64,000 nucleotides of DNA from Plasmodium coatneyi (Eukaryota; Apicomplexa; Aconoidasida; Haemosporida; Plasmodiidae), in NCBI RefSeq assembly GCF_001680005.1, contig NC_033568.1:620001-684000 (forward strand). Direction: 5' to 3'. The translations under genes were made by a program, and so were the position numbers. The notes below the pieces were generated by a model that was not told where the DNA came from, searched no databases, and saw only the letters and a program-made list of their open reading frames with translations. Of this stretch, positions 45,872 through 57,495 are shown piece after piece. Numbering within the stretch: position 1 is the stretch's first letter; each line of letters opens with the position of its first letter.

Positions 45872-48023
45872 ATGGCACCATTAACACAGGTTTGTTTCTT
45901 TTTATTTAAAATGGATACGTAAATATTATGTTTATAATATTTTATCTATAATACAAAAGAAATATAAGGAATACATATATCTTCCCCGTTACACCTGCAG
46001 GATCCGCAATTAGGAAGCTCAACTTCAGGGAGCATATATACCAAATATAGTAATATAAAGCTGAAATGTAGTAGGGGGGAAGAATATTTAGGAAGGGTGA
46101 GTATTAACTGGGGTAATATACTGCCGGGACTTGGGAATAATCAGATCTATGTCAAGAATATTTTACGTGCCTGGTGTTGTGTTGCTGATATATATAACTG
46201 GGATCTCCCAGCGGACGGGCGCTGCGGTCTTCTGTATTATTTAATAGGGAACATAATATATGAGAAGGTAAAGGATAAGAACTTATTCGCGTCAACTATG
46301 AGTGAGCTGCACAAATCATTAGGACAGTGGTTTAACACAAGAAGGTGCAACAATGAAGAAAGAACCCATGGAGCCGAATCTTTCGCTCGAGTGAAGAAAT
46401 TATTCACGTATACTTTAGAGCAGGAAGAACTATTGAGTAAAATGGAGAATTCTGTTATTACGGAGTGCACGGAATATGCTGATTACATAAGAAGAATTGC
46501 CGAAGCATATGAAGCAATGTGTGCCAAATGTAAAGAGAACAGTAGCGATGATGGGTGCAGCGAGTTTAAAGAATTCAATGCGAATAGCGAGTGTGGCAAG
46601 AATCCGTCTGCTGGAGATGACTTCGACTTAGGAGACGCCGTGGTAGATAGTAAGTGGTACATTTTTTTATGGTGCTACATTGCTTTATAATAGTGTGGTG
46701 GTATAGCGGAAGTAGGGTTGTTAGGGGTGGTAAAATGAAGGTTTAAGTTTTTTAGAATAAGGTTTTAGGGGTGGTAGGTGGAAGGAAGGTTGTTATGGGT
46801 AGTTGGTGGAAGGAAGGTTGTTAGGGATGGTTGGTAGTAGGTGGGTTGTTAGGGGTCTAAGGAAGGAAGAAAGGAAAGCTTCTAAGGAGGGAAGGAAGGA
46901 AACAAGGTCTAAGGAAGGAAAGAGAAGGGTCTAAGGAAGGAAAGAGAAGGGTCTAAGGAAGGAAGTTTGTTAGGGTGGTAGGTGGTGTTAGGTGTGATAA
47001 CGGTGGAAGGAAGGTTGTTTGGGGTGGTAGGTGAAAGGACGATTATTAGGGGTCTTAGGGGTGGATGGAAGGTTGCTAGCGGTGATGATTGGTGGAAGGA
47101 AGGGTTGTTAGGGGTGGTAGGTGGAAGGAAGGGAAGGGGAAGGAACATTACCTTCCCAAGGGAACAATATTCCCTCTGGAGGAAGGGAACAACCTTGCTT
47201 CCTAAGGAGGAAGCAAATGAGGAATCGAACAACATCCCTAAGGGGGAAGGAAGGGAACATTACCTTCCTAAAAGAAGGAAGGAAAATGAACAACATGCCT
47301 TCTCGTTCAAGGGGGAAAGGAAAGGAAGAGTACTTCCTTAAGGGAAGGAAAGGGAATGAGGAAAGAAGAAAGAAAGAAGAAAAGGGAATACGTTCATATT
47401 ATTCCTTTTCCTTATTTATTTTTGAGCTGCAGCTAGTGGAGAAGGAAAGGGAGGGAGTTACGATGGTGGTAGTCACAGAAAAGAAACTGAACCACCGGCT
47501 GTTGGTGGTGCGGTGGCACCAGCTGTGTCTGGTGCATTAGCTGCAGTAGGATTACCAACAATTCTTTTCTTTTTATATAAAGTAATTACTCCTAAGTTTA
47601 AAATATGAATAATAGTACCATTTTACTAGCATTTAATATTAATATATTTATTCTCTTTATAAGTAAAAAAAAAAAAGAAAGAAGTGAGAGATAATAAACA
47701 TTTTCTTTCCTTCACTCTTCCTTTGCCCTCTTCCTTTTTCCTTTCTTCAGTACACTTCCTTATTCTCTGGGATAAAAAACTCATTTGGGGGTAGTAGTAG
47801 TAGCAGAAAAAGGATGTCCGTCCGACAAAACTTAAACACCTTCTCAGGCAACGACTCTTCTACAGAATATGATTCTACAACAATAGGAGGTTCATCATCG
47901 AATTTAACATCAGCACCTTCCACAGATGGATCTACCCTATATGGTGAACCACCTATAAGAGAAAAAGCAAATAATAGACAACAAAGAAGAAATAATATAC
48001 GTTACAATTCCATGCAGCATTGA
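45872..48023 (+). CDS. pir: PIR variant protein, four exons, long repeat intron
   Basis: Exons run 45872-45889 (MAPLTQ), 46001-46649, 47433-47581 and 47751-48023, for about 362 residues. The second joint is phase 1 and the others phase 0, and all agree. The PIR exon (DPQLGSSTSGSIYTKYSN start, RCGLLYYLIGNIIYEK, YADYIRRIAEAYEAM) resembles the first unit of the two-domain gene at 20996 and ends PSAGDDFDLGDAVVD. Exon 3 is a short Gly/Ser/Pro linker plus membrane helix (SGALAAVGLPTILFFLYK). The tail exon begins YTSLFSGIKNSFGGSSSS and ends IRYNSMQH. The 783-bp intron 2 is purine-rich repeat on the coding strand. The split of PIR domain and membrane helix between exons is unlike most copies here. 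Confidence 0.8.
46690..47370. repeat. Intronic purine-rich repeat with hairpin array
   Basis: GGTGGTAGGTGGAAGGAAGG-type units (46690-47130) are followed by short palindromes such as CCTTCCTAAAAGAAGGAAGG and CCTTCCCAAGGGAA (about 47148-47345). It resembles the array at 37240-37930. The coding strand is purine-rich. Confidence 0.75.
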
Positions 48024-48191
48024 ATGTAATGTTCCTTTTCCCTGAAGGAATGAATAAATAACAGTACGTGCCCACACAGTTTATATATACAGTGTGTAAG
48101 AGAAGGAAACAAAATGACATTTCCCTTCCTTTGTTTTCACCCCTGTTCTTTTGCCTCTTTTTTTCTCTTTTTCTCTTTTTTTTCTTTTTTT

Positions 48192-48227
<36 letters not shown>

Positions 48228-48249
48228 ATTTTTTTCCTTTTCTTTTTTT

Positions 48250-48920
48250 TCGTATGCACACTTTAAGATGCATACCCCTTTTTAAAACAGCTAAATACCA
48301 GACCACATGGTTTTTCTTACACCCCTAAAACAGCTAAACACCAGGCCGTATTGTTGTGCTTACATCCTAGAACAGCTAAATACCAGGCAACACTGCTGTT
48401 CTTATACCATAAAACTCCTAAACAACCGGCGATATTGTTGTTTTTACACTCTAAAACACCTTAATATCAGGCCACATTGTGCTTCTTATACCCTAAAAGC
48501 TTAACCTTAACTGTGAAATACGAAATCCTACATTCCTTCAAGTGTGAAATCCTACACGTACACCCTAAAATGTGAAATCCTGTACACACACCTCCCTAAA
48601 ATCCGAAATCCTACAAGCACACACTCTAAAATGCGAAATCTTACGTACACACCCTAAAATGCGAAATCATACACACCCCCTAAAATGCGAAATCCTACAC
48701 ACCCTCTAAAATTCTAAATCCTACACACCTCCTAAAATGCGAAATCCTACACACCTCCTAAAATGCGAAATCCTACACACCCCCTAAAATTCTAAATCCT
48801 ACACACCCCCTAAAATGCGAAATCCTACAAACACACCCCCTAAAATGCGAAATCTTACACATACACTCTAAAATGCGGAATCCTACAAACACACACCCCT
48901 AAAATGCGAAATCCTACACA
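48250..48920. repeat. Composite satellite, longest copy
   Basis: Five units of about 45 bp (AACAGCTAAATACCAGGC core) are followed by about 14 units of 21-27 bp around CCTAAAATGCGAAATCCTAC. The same order occurs at 19050-19330, and inverted at 29140-29460. A long T tract (48186-48223) precedes it. The rest of 48024-49420 holds A/T tracts and no gene. Confidence 0.85.
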
Positions 48921-48944
48921 CCAGCAGTGATTCATTCACTCCTT

Positions 48945-48978
<34 letters not shown>

Positions 48979-49420
48979 TTTTTTCCTACATTTGTATATA
49001 TAAATTACTGCATCAAGGGAAGATCCTGCCAACGAAGGGCGCAAAAAAAGAGAAATAAAAAGAGGTACTGACCTTTTCAAAGAAATAGTGTTATATATTT
49101 AAAAAGGAAGAAACCAAGAATTATGAGCGTTAAACATTGTAGAAAAAATAAATAAGCACTTTAAATATTAAGTAAAAAAAATGCAAACAAGTGAGAATGG
49201 AACGGAAGAATTTTCTGACTTATGTTTACTGCACGTTGACATGAACATAATAGTACAATAAAAAGGAAAGTAGGACGTGTCACATTGCTTCTTTCCCTAC
49301 ACACTGTATATAAACTGTGCGGACTCTGCGCGGTGGTCATTTATTTATTGTTCCTTCCTTCCTCCGAAGGGGGGCAGGAAGGAAACATTCCCCTTCCCCA
49401 TTCTGGTTGCATTGTAGGTG

Positions 49421-50887
49421 TTACATGCTACCGTAACCTATATTTTGTCGATGACCTGGTGTATTATTATTATTGGCATTTATTCCTGGTTCTGTTCTTC
49501 CATTCCTAGTGGTAGATGGTCTTGTAGACGGCGTAGTGTATGCAGCAGGAGAACGTAGTGTGGTGGAATTTTCTGTTGGACCTATTGTTGAGCTGTCGTC
49601 CGTTGAACCTATTGTTGAGCTACGCTCTGTGAGTGCATCAAAGGTGCTCTCAGCGGATCTTCTCTTCCTTCTGTTGCTCCTTCTTCCTCCATTTCCAGAA
49701 GTGTGGTTACCAAACCAGGAGGATAATGGAGTGTACTAAGAAAATAGAAAAGGGAAAACATATGTATTACATATATATATGTATATGTGTATATATATAC
49801 TGCAGTTCATTCTGCAATAATTGTTTATATAAAAATGGATGGTGTGTGCAGGTTCAGTTATATTGTCCACATTTTTTAGTTGTAGTTGTACCTTATATAA
49901 AAGGAGAAGGATGGTTTGTAGTCCCACTGCGACCATTGAGGAAGTAAGGGAAGCAGTCGTGGTGGCACCACCTACAGCAGTGTTTGCTATATAAGATGCT
50001 ATTTGTGCTGCAGAGGATGTTATACTTCCTTGTAGTGATTTCAATTGAGATTCTAATTCACATTTCAATTTCGGCACTTCTATCTTATCGCAGTATTCCT
50101 TGTACTTGTCTTTAAAATCTTTACAATATGAATCAGTACTAGGTTCCTCTTCTGCTGCGCAATTTGCTCTCACAGCAGCACATGCTAAGGAAACATTCTT
50201 TAGGTAATCTGACCACTTTTCCCCACAGGGAGACTCACCATTTCCTAACACTCTCATCACAGCATTATAATCGTAGAAACCATCGAATATTTTTTTCTGA
50301 CTACTGAAAATAGCTTCTGTGGGACGATCACAGGGAATTTTACATTGCTGTGTCCCACAGTAATTCTTCATAGCTCCACAAATAACACTCATTTTAGCTG
50401 AGAAAATAAAATTTGCCGGAGGGCTCTGAAGTAATTTTTCCCCTATCCAATAATAGAGGAAATGATAAGGTTCACTATTGGATTGTTTCCCATTTTTTCC
50501 GTATACTTCGTATGCATAGCGCAGTGCTTTCATAATTTGTTCCCCATAATTTCCAAGACTTTCCTTTGACATTATAACCTTCAATATTTCTGTTTCACAG
50601 GTACCTGTACATTCTTTTTCTGGTTCCTCAAATTTACTATAATATTCGGACTGTGAAGGTAAATTCTCTGGAGAGTAACCCTGTAAATATATATAATTGG
50701 CAAAGAAGGAGGAAGGACGAAGGAGGAAGGAAGAGGAGTGTGTGGAATATATATGTAAATGTGCATGTTTTTCTATATATATATATGTATTTTCCTCCTT
50801 TTTTTGCATTTTATTATATATACAGGGAATATGAATGTGAATAATATTTTTCTATATTATTCCTTGAATAGATGAACTAACATCCAT
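49421..50887 (-). CDS. pir: PIR (kir-type) variant protein, start codon shifted
   Basis: Exons run 50887-50882 (MD), 50680-49892 and 49735-49421, phase 0, for 369 residues. The PIR exon starts GYSPENLPSQSEYYSKFEEP and shows PYHFLYYWIGEKLL, QCKIPCDRPTEAIF and IFDGFYDYN. The helix TASLTSSMVAVGLQTILL is the same as in the gene at 10869, so the two are close copies. The tail begins YTPLSSWFGNHTSGNGGRRS and ends NIGYGSM. Aligned with the gene at 12608, the expected start codon is ACG, and an in-frame ATG four codons later could serve, leaving a two-residue first exon. It may therefore be translated poorly. The last intron is short and has no long minisatellite. It is head to head with the gene at 52476. 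Confidence 0.78.
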
Positions 50888-52475
50888 TATTCCTGCCGTG
50901 GTTCATGTATATATTCTTTTGTGTATAATGAATTTTATATTGAACTTTCCTCTATATATTCGAAAAAAGGTAGTATAAGGAATGTGCCCGTCCGATAGTG
51001 AATATAATTATGAATATGAAATATGAATATGGAATGTGAATGAATATGGATGAGTATATGTAAATATTGAATAATATTGAAATTTTTGCTCTTTTTATTC
51101 TCTGTGTGTGAAAAACCATACGTACACATATTCCTTCCTTCTAATTTTTTTCGAATAGTAGTAGTTATAGCACACTATACATACATGTACGTCAAATTAG
51201 TATATGTACATAATAAGAATAAAATATAAACGAACTCATTCAAATAGCAAAATACAAAGTAGAGAAGGAACGAATTTCTCGTACATTCCTTATCTATGTA
51301 TTATATTATTGCATTGTTCACGTGACTGTTCGTAATGGTTCGGAAGAAGTACATTATACCATTATTTACATATTCCGATTATTAACTATATATAACAATG
51401 CAATTCGCTCCTACCCCACACACCTTTTAAAATGAACATTTCATCATGTGATATATTGTAGTTGTTCATGCTTTACTGTTCTTTAAGGATCAGTTAATTA
51501 AGAATTATTAACGTATGTAGTGTAGTATAATTCATATGCCCATGTGCAGGGAATAATATTCTTCTCCTCGCCCCTCCCTTATCACATATGTACATGCTTA
51601 TCCATATGTAATAGGTAGAGTGTGTGAACTTATAGAAGTAAATAAAAATTACATAGTAAAAGAAATTACGTGAGTTATGTATGTGAATAGGAAGGGAGAT
51701 GTACACATACACATTACTTATATAATAACATTTTACACTACCCCTCGCCCCTTCCCTATTCATGACTTCTCAGTAGTAATAAAAGTTCCTTTTCTTTTCT
51801 TTTCTTTACTTTTCTTTTTTTTTTTTTTCTTTTTGCATACTCAATTATGATACAAATACATCATTCATGCAGAGGATGTGGACAATATGTTCTTTGAGCT
51901 ACCCCTTTTTTGGTGCACATTATATATTTTTTGCACATGTTAATGTGTACACCACCCTTCTTCTTTCTTTTTCTTTTTTTTTTTAATTTATATACGATAT
52001 GAAAGGGTTCAGGAATGAAGGTTGTTAGGGATGTTAGAATGAAAGGTTGTTAAGGGTTTAGGGTTCAAGAAGTGTTAAAATAGTTTAAAGGAGTGGAAGA
52101 GAAACTCAAAAGAGTTTCACTTTCTTTTGTTTCCTTTTCTCCCTTTCCTATTTTGTTATTCCAATAAGCTCATTACCCTTCGCACACATTTTCTTTTGCC
52201 TTCAATTATATATGTGCATGTATAATGATTTGATGCATATGTGCGTATAATGTATTATCGTCACCTAAAAAATTAAGCATTGTGTATTATTAAGGAAAAA
52301 AAGAAGAAGAAGTAAAAATTTCATACACTTAGAATCAAACAATCCAATCATCATCATAGAGCAAACAAAATTTTTGCATACACTTCCCCTTATACTACAT
52401 GTATAAATATATGAACAACAGTTCTTCTTAAAATTGGAATATATACAAACAAGAATATATACATATAAGAAAGAG
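50888..52475. promoter_or_regulatory. Shared upstream region of a divergent pir pair
   Basis: This 1.6 kb spacer repeats parts of the 12.6-14.5 kb spacer: ATTTCATCATGTGATATATT near 51436, GAGCTACCCCTTTTTTGGTG near 51896, and a short telomere-like patch near 52044-52068. The dyad arms are degraded. No gene is supported in it. Confidence 0.5.
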
Positions 52476-54281
52476 ATGGCTGATGTAATACCACTTTATT
52501 CCTTCCTTATGTCAAAGGAGTATTTGAATAATATGTGTCCATATATAATAAGCACATATATATATATATATATATGTACTTACATATATATATTCCATCA
52601 ATCCCCTTCCACTCTTCCTCCTCTTCCTTGCTTTGCCAACAATTATATATATTTTTGCAGGGTCAATTTCCACAGAGTTTTCCTTCGGACAACAGATATT
52701 ATACTATGTTCGATGGAAATCGGGGAAACTGTGATGGAGATAATGGAAATCCTCAAGACCTGAGGAGTAAATTCGAAACTCCACTAAGGTCGTACCCTGG
52801 AGTTTCAGATAAAACTGATCAGGCCATGAATGCCTATTGCTTCGCATCCAAAATGAATGAGCAAAATCAGTCTGATAATATAGCATGTTATTTTTTTTAT
52901 TATTGGTTGGGGGATACATTATATAATGGTCTTACTATAAAGGGACAATTCGGGAGCGCGCTAAGTTCCCTCTGTGGATTAATAAATGAAGCAAAGTGGA
53001 AAAATGGATGTGAACTTCTAAAGAATAATATTAACAAAGACACGTTCTACAATAGGAAAACAATCCATGATTATTCCTACAATTATAATAAAATAGAAGG
53101 GGATTTACTGAAAGGTAAGCCCCATTGCGGAGGGAAGTGGTCGACCCACCGGAAGAAATTTCTCCCAGCATGCAAGGCTGTGAAACAGGAATGCCCTGTA
53201 GGGAGCAGTCAGGGCGGTGAATATTGCAAAGAATTCGAAGACAAATACAAAGTATACTGTGATGCGGCCGAAGTGTTTGAATTGTACTGTGAATCAGAAT
53301 CTAAACTGGAAGCTAAAACAGTGGAAGTTAACGCATATTCTAGTCAGAAGGAACAATTACTGAACTCACACAAATCAGATCTATTAGCAGCTGAGGAAGC
53401 CGTAAATAAAGCCACCACCACAGCAAGCATATCCTCAATCTTTGGCACCTTAGCATTTACCACCGTCCTTCCTTTCTTATTATATAAAGTAAGTAATAGA
53501 AGCAATAAAAAAAAAAGAACTAAATTATTAACAGTATAACTAATATACACTTCCTTAGACCCTCTTTTGCTTCACTCCTTAGACACCTTCCATCTAACAT
53601 CCTTCCTTCCTCCTCCTGAGAACTTCTTTCCTCACGTCCTCCTTAGTCCCTTCCTTCCTTAGACCGTTCCTTTCCTTCGCTCCTTAAACCTCCTTCCTTC
53701 CACCCTACCACCCCTAACATCCTACCTTGCTTCCACCAACCACCCCCTAACACCACATTCCTTCCACCACCCACCTCTAACAACCTTCCTTCCACCACAG
53801 CACCTAACAGAACCTTCCTTCCACCTACGACCTAACAACCTTCCTTCCACCAACGAAAAACTACCTAACAACCTTATTCCACCCTAACACATCTTCCTTT
53901 CTTAGAATCTCCTTTTCTGCCTTCCTCCTTAGACCATCCTTTCCTTCCTCCTTAGATCCTTCCTTTCCTTCCTCCTTAGATCCTTCTTTTCCTTCCTTCT
54001 TTGCTTCCTTTCAGTACGGTCTTTTACCCTCTTGGTTCCATAACCAATTTGGAGGAAAAAGAAGGAAGAAAAGAACAACAATTGAAAGCGACTTTGATAC
54101 TTTGACGGAGGGTGCCTCAACATACAATTCGGCCAGTGAATCAATAGTAGGTGATTCAGTAGCAGAAAGTGCAACAGTACGTTCTGTTCCATACACAGGA
54201 CAAACCAGGAAAGGAAGAGCAGGAACAGGAACAAATAATAATACTGCAGGTCGTCAGAATATAAGTTACGGTCGCATGTAG
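52476..54281 (+). CDS. pir: PIR (kir-type) variant protein, three exons
   Basis: Exons run 52476-52484 (MAD), 52661-53488 and 54015-54281, all phase 0, for 367 residues. The PIR exon begins GQFPQSFPSDNRYYTMFDGN and shows NAYCFASKMNEQ, ACYFFYYWLGDTLYNG and IHDYSYNYN. A stalk of alternating charged and Leu/Ala residues (SQKEQLLNSHKSDLLAAEEA) looks coiled-coil-like, and the helix ends VLPFLLYK. The tail begins YGLLPSWFHNQFGGKRRKK and ends NISYGRM; its middle part (SASESIVGDS) is shared with the tail of the gene at 10869. The last intron carries C/T-rich minisatellite on the coding strand. It is head to head with the gene at 49421. Confidence 0.85.
53530..54010. repeat. Intronic pyrimidine-rich minisatellite
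   Basis: CCTTCCTTCCACC, CCACCTAACAACC and CCTCCTTAGAYCCTTCC units fill the last intron of the 52.5-54.3 kb pir gene, C/T-rich on the coding strand. Confidence 0.8.
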
Positions 54282-54870
54282 GAACTGGATGGGAAGGACG
54301 TATCTCTTTTATTAATTATAAATAATATGGAATGTCCTCCCAAATTATAAATAGTATGTAGCACTAAATGAATGCTCCCTGGAGAACACATAAATAAGTG
54401 CGACGTTCATAGAATGTAAGAAGGAAAAGAACATTTTTCCTTTTTTCACTTTCCTTCTTTCTTCTTTTTTTTTTTTTCTCTCTACTCTTTTTTTTTATTT
54501 TCTCCTTTTCCTTTTCATTGTACTAAAGTATTCATTCTAATGTGGAATCAATTTATGGCAGAAAAAATTTTCTCAGTTCATTTTAACTTGTTTCCAACTT
54601 CCCTATTTATAATTCAAAATGTTTATTTATTTTTTTTACAATCTTTCATTTTCATAAATTTTTTGGTTTTAATAATTTTTTTTTATTTTAATAATTTTTT
54701 CTTTCCCTTCTCTTCCCTAATTACAATTTATGGACATTTGAAAAGTGGTTTCAAATTGTGCGTACGTTCTCGCGAAGGTTCGCCTAGGTTCGCAAAAAAA
54801 AAAAAAAAATATTCACTACACCCTAAACACGGAAACTAAAAATGCAATCTGTTCCTTAGGAAAATATTCC
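54282..54870. other. 3' flank of pir gene, A/T-rich
   Basis: No gene is supported. The stretch includes a T-rich region (54455-54720) and a CTCGCGAAGGTTCGCCTAGG patch near 54768 related to that at 23471. An A tract at 54795-54810 adjoins the STP1-type exon. Confidence 0.4.
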
Positions 54871-55341
54871 CTAGGAACAAAGTCTTCTTTCCCTAAACCC
54901 GGAATCTGAACTTGGAACCTCTTTCTTAGAAACCTCTTTCTTAGAAACTTCTTCCTTAGGAACAAAGTCTTCCTCCCTAAACCCGGAATCTGAACTTGGA
55001 AACTGTTCCTTAGGAAAATTTTCTTGTTTTATAAATTGGGGTCCCATAAATTCTTCTACAATTATTTCAAAAAAGTCTTCTTTCGTCGAATGGAGGTCCC
55101 CTTTTTGACATTCGTCTAAGACTTCAAAATGAATATCAATAATCATGCGACGACCAGGAGCCCGTTTTTTCCTCTTTTTTATAGGCGTAGAACGAGGTTT
55201 GCGTTCCTTTACTAAGGTATATGCATGTGGACCATCTGCCTGGTCGTCCACATGGTCAACAATCTGCTGTTCTAAGGAGGGACCACGTACTTGATAAGCT
55301 CTTCTATACCGTTTTCTACTCTTACGAAGCATTCCAAAATA
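54871..55341 (-). pseudogene. Isolated last exon of a SICAvar/STP1-type gene
   Basis: A GTTCAG acceptor at 55342 opens a 156-codon exon beginning YFGMLRKSRKRYRRAYQ, the cytoplasmic domain that follows the YLLWK helix in STP1/SICAvar-type proteins. Family blocks follow in order: PSLEQQIVDHVDDQADGPH, YTLVKERKPRSTPIKKRKK, MIIDIHFEVLDECQKGD, DFFEIIVEEFMG and SSDSGFREEDFVPKEE repeats. The last repeat is frameshifted after SGFRE and the frame stops shortly after, while further repeat units continue unread to about 54840. No membrane or extracellular exon lies upstream before the next pir gene; the only matching membrane exon in the window is at 18416-18798. SICAvar-type proteins are variant red-cell surface antigens in P. 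knowlesi. This piece looks like a recombination remnant. Confidence 0.75.
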
Positions 55342-55439
55342 CTGAACAAAAAAGAAAAAAAAAAAAAAAAGGGAAGAAAATATTTTTCTTTAATAGGGAT
55401 GCGAAATGTTGTTCACACGCAACAGTAATTATTAATTCA

Positions 55440-55600
55440 AACCCTAAAATGTGAAATCCTACATACACACACCTTTAAATGCGAAATCTTACAAAACCCC
55501 TAAATGTCAAACACTACACCACTGAATACGAGATGCAACACAACCCTAACTGAGAAATCCGACACACACACCTTAAATGCGAAATCCCATACACTCCTTT
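55440..55600. repeat. Short copy of the AAATGCGAAATC satellite
   Basis: Five to six diverged units with the core AAATGYGAAATCYTACA recur here without the 45-bp companion unit. It lies between the STP1-type exon and the 3' flank of the next pir gene. Confidence 0.65.
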
Positions 55601-55907
55601 ACTCATTTACTCATTCATTCACCTTTATTTTTTTTTATTTTTTACCCCCGCCTCATTTTGAGTATATTCTTTCATGCAGTTATTCATAAATACAAATAAA
55701 AGGAAAAACAGACAAAAAAAAAAGAAAAGGAAAGAAAGAGAAGAAAAAAGGAGAAAAAAAGGGCAGTCGGGAAAATGAAAGAAACCTCATTTTGTTTCTT
55801 ACACACTCTATAAACTGCATGAAATGCACAATCATTTATGTACCTTAAAATGCGGACAATGTATATTATTTATAATTAATAAAAGAGAGACGTTCCTTCC
55901 CTGGATG

Positions 55908-57495
55908 TTACGTACGCTGGTACCCTATATTTCGGTGATGACCTGGCATATTACTTGCTCTTGTTCTCCCTCCCCCAGTAGACTGTCTTGTCGACGGCGT
56001 AGTGTACGGGTCAGAACGCAGTGTGGTAGAATCATCTGTTGTTGAGTCCACTATGGAATTGTTCTCTGTTGAAGTGTCTGTTAAATCGTCAAAGTTGTCA
56101 CGTTCAGTGGATCTTCTCTTTCTTGTGCTCCTTCTTCCTCCATTTCCAGAAGTGTGGTTACTAAACCAGGAAGACCATGGTTTATACTGAAGGGAAGGAA
56201 AGGGTGTGTTAGGGGTGGTAGGTGGAAGGAAGGTACTTTCTAATGGAAGGAAGGCTGTTACGGGTGCTTCGCGGAAGGAAGGTGGTGTTAGGGGTGGTAA
56301 GTGGAAGGAAGGAAGGTTGTGTTAGGGTGGTTGGTGGTAGGTGGGTTGTTAGGATGGTGGTACCTGGAAGGGAAGGTTGTTAGGTGGAAATACTGTTGTT
56401 TGTATTATTTCACTTTTAATTTTAAATTTTTGGATTCTTACTTTGTATAATAAAAACGGAGCACCAATTGTTGCTAATGTGCCAAAGATAGAAGAGATAG
56501 AAGAGGTGGTGGTGGCAGAACGGAGGTTTGCTTCCATAGCTGATAGATCTGATTTGTGCGAGTCCTGTAATTCATTCTTCTCCCTGGAACATGCCGTGTA
56601 TTTCTCTTGTTCAGCTTTCAGTTTAGATTCTAATTCACACTTCAGTTCTGACAATTTCGCCGTATTACAATATGCCTTATACTTACTGTTGAAGTCGAAA
56701 CAGTAATCGCCTTTTTTATAATTTTGCTCTGCTTTGCAACTGGCATTTACAGCCTCACATGCTTTAATAACTCCCTCTCTGTACTTTAACCATACCTCAC
56801 TACAGTCAGCCCCATTTGGTTGTAACCTTTTCCATATTTCTCCATAATCGTGGTAATATTCAAATATTGTTTTTCTATTATTGAAGGGTTCCCTGTTTAT
56901 AGGGTCACAAGGAATTTTAGATCCTTTTTTCCTATATGTATCATTTATTTTTGAGCAAATATGATTTAGAAGGCCGTTGAAATGAGTATCTGCAAGACTT
57001 GCAAGTAATTCATGCCCCACATGGTAGTACAGAAATTGACTAGACTCCCAATCTAGTTCAACCTGTTTTTCTATTTTAGGTGCAGAGCATACCGTTCTTA
57101 TAACTTCATCATCCTTAACCCCCTTATCTTTATATGATCGGAGCATGACGTCCATACCTGTATCGCACCCACTTCTAGTGCTCCCCTTTTGGCTCTTGAA
57201 TATATCATAGAATTGAGTTTCTGAAGGTAGTCTACTTAAGTCCAGTACCTATACATAAAATTGACGAAACATATGAATTCTTCACATTCCCATTATTCCA
57301 CACTACATTACATTACTGTTACATCATACATATATGAAATATTACATGTGAACACATTGTGTAATTATCTATGTTACATAAAAAGAAGAAGAAGAAAGAG
57401 GACGGAACAGGAAGGAAAAAAAGGGAAGTGGGGGGGAAGAAGCAAAGAGCAACCCCCTCCAAATATTATATTTCCCTTACCGTTGATTTCACCAT
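55908..57495 (-). CDS. pir: PIR (kir-type) variant protein, mosaic tail
   Basis: Exon 2 57248-56442 and exon 3 56186-55908 join in phase 0. The first exon is probably 57495-57481 (MVKST, GTAAGG donor); a weaker option is 57331-57323. The total is about 366 residues. The PIR exon starts VLDLSRLPSETQFYDIFKSQ, shows SSQFLYYHVGHELL (the usual Trp after YY is His here), GSKIPCDPINREPF and IFEYYHDYGEIW, and has the SIFGTLATIGAPFLLYK helix. The first 40 residues of the tail equal those of the gene at 59072 while its end (NIGYQRT) and 3' flank match the gene at 26931, in inverted position. This suggests a mosaic made by gene conversion. The last intron carries minisatellite. Confidence 0.8.

Noticed and set aside
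47121..47540. 139-codon plus-strand frame in the long pir intron
   Set aside because: It is made of translated GGAAGG-type repeat and overlaps the true exon at 47433-47581 in another frame.
57323..57331. Alternative first exon MYD for the gene at 55908-57248
   Set aside because: It would give a 74-bp intron, shorter than in the other copies, and a weaker donor than the exon at 57481-57495.
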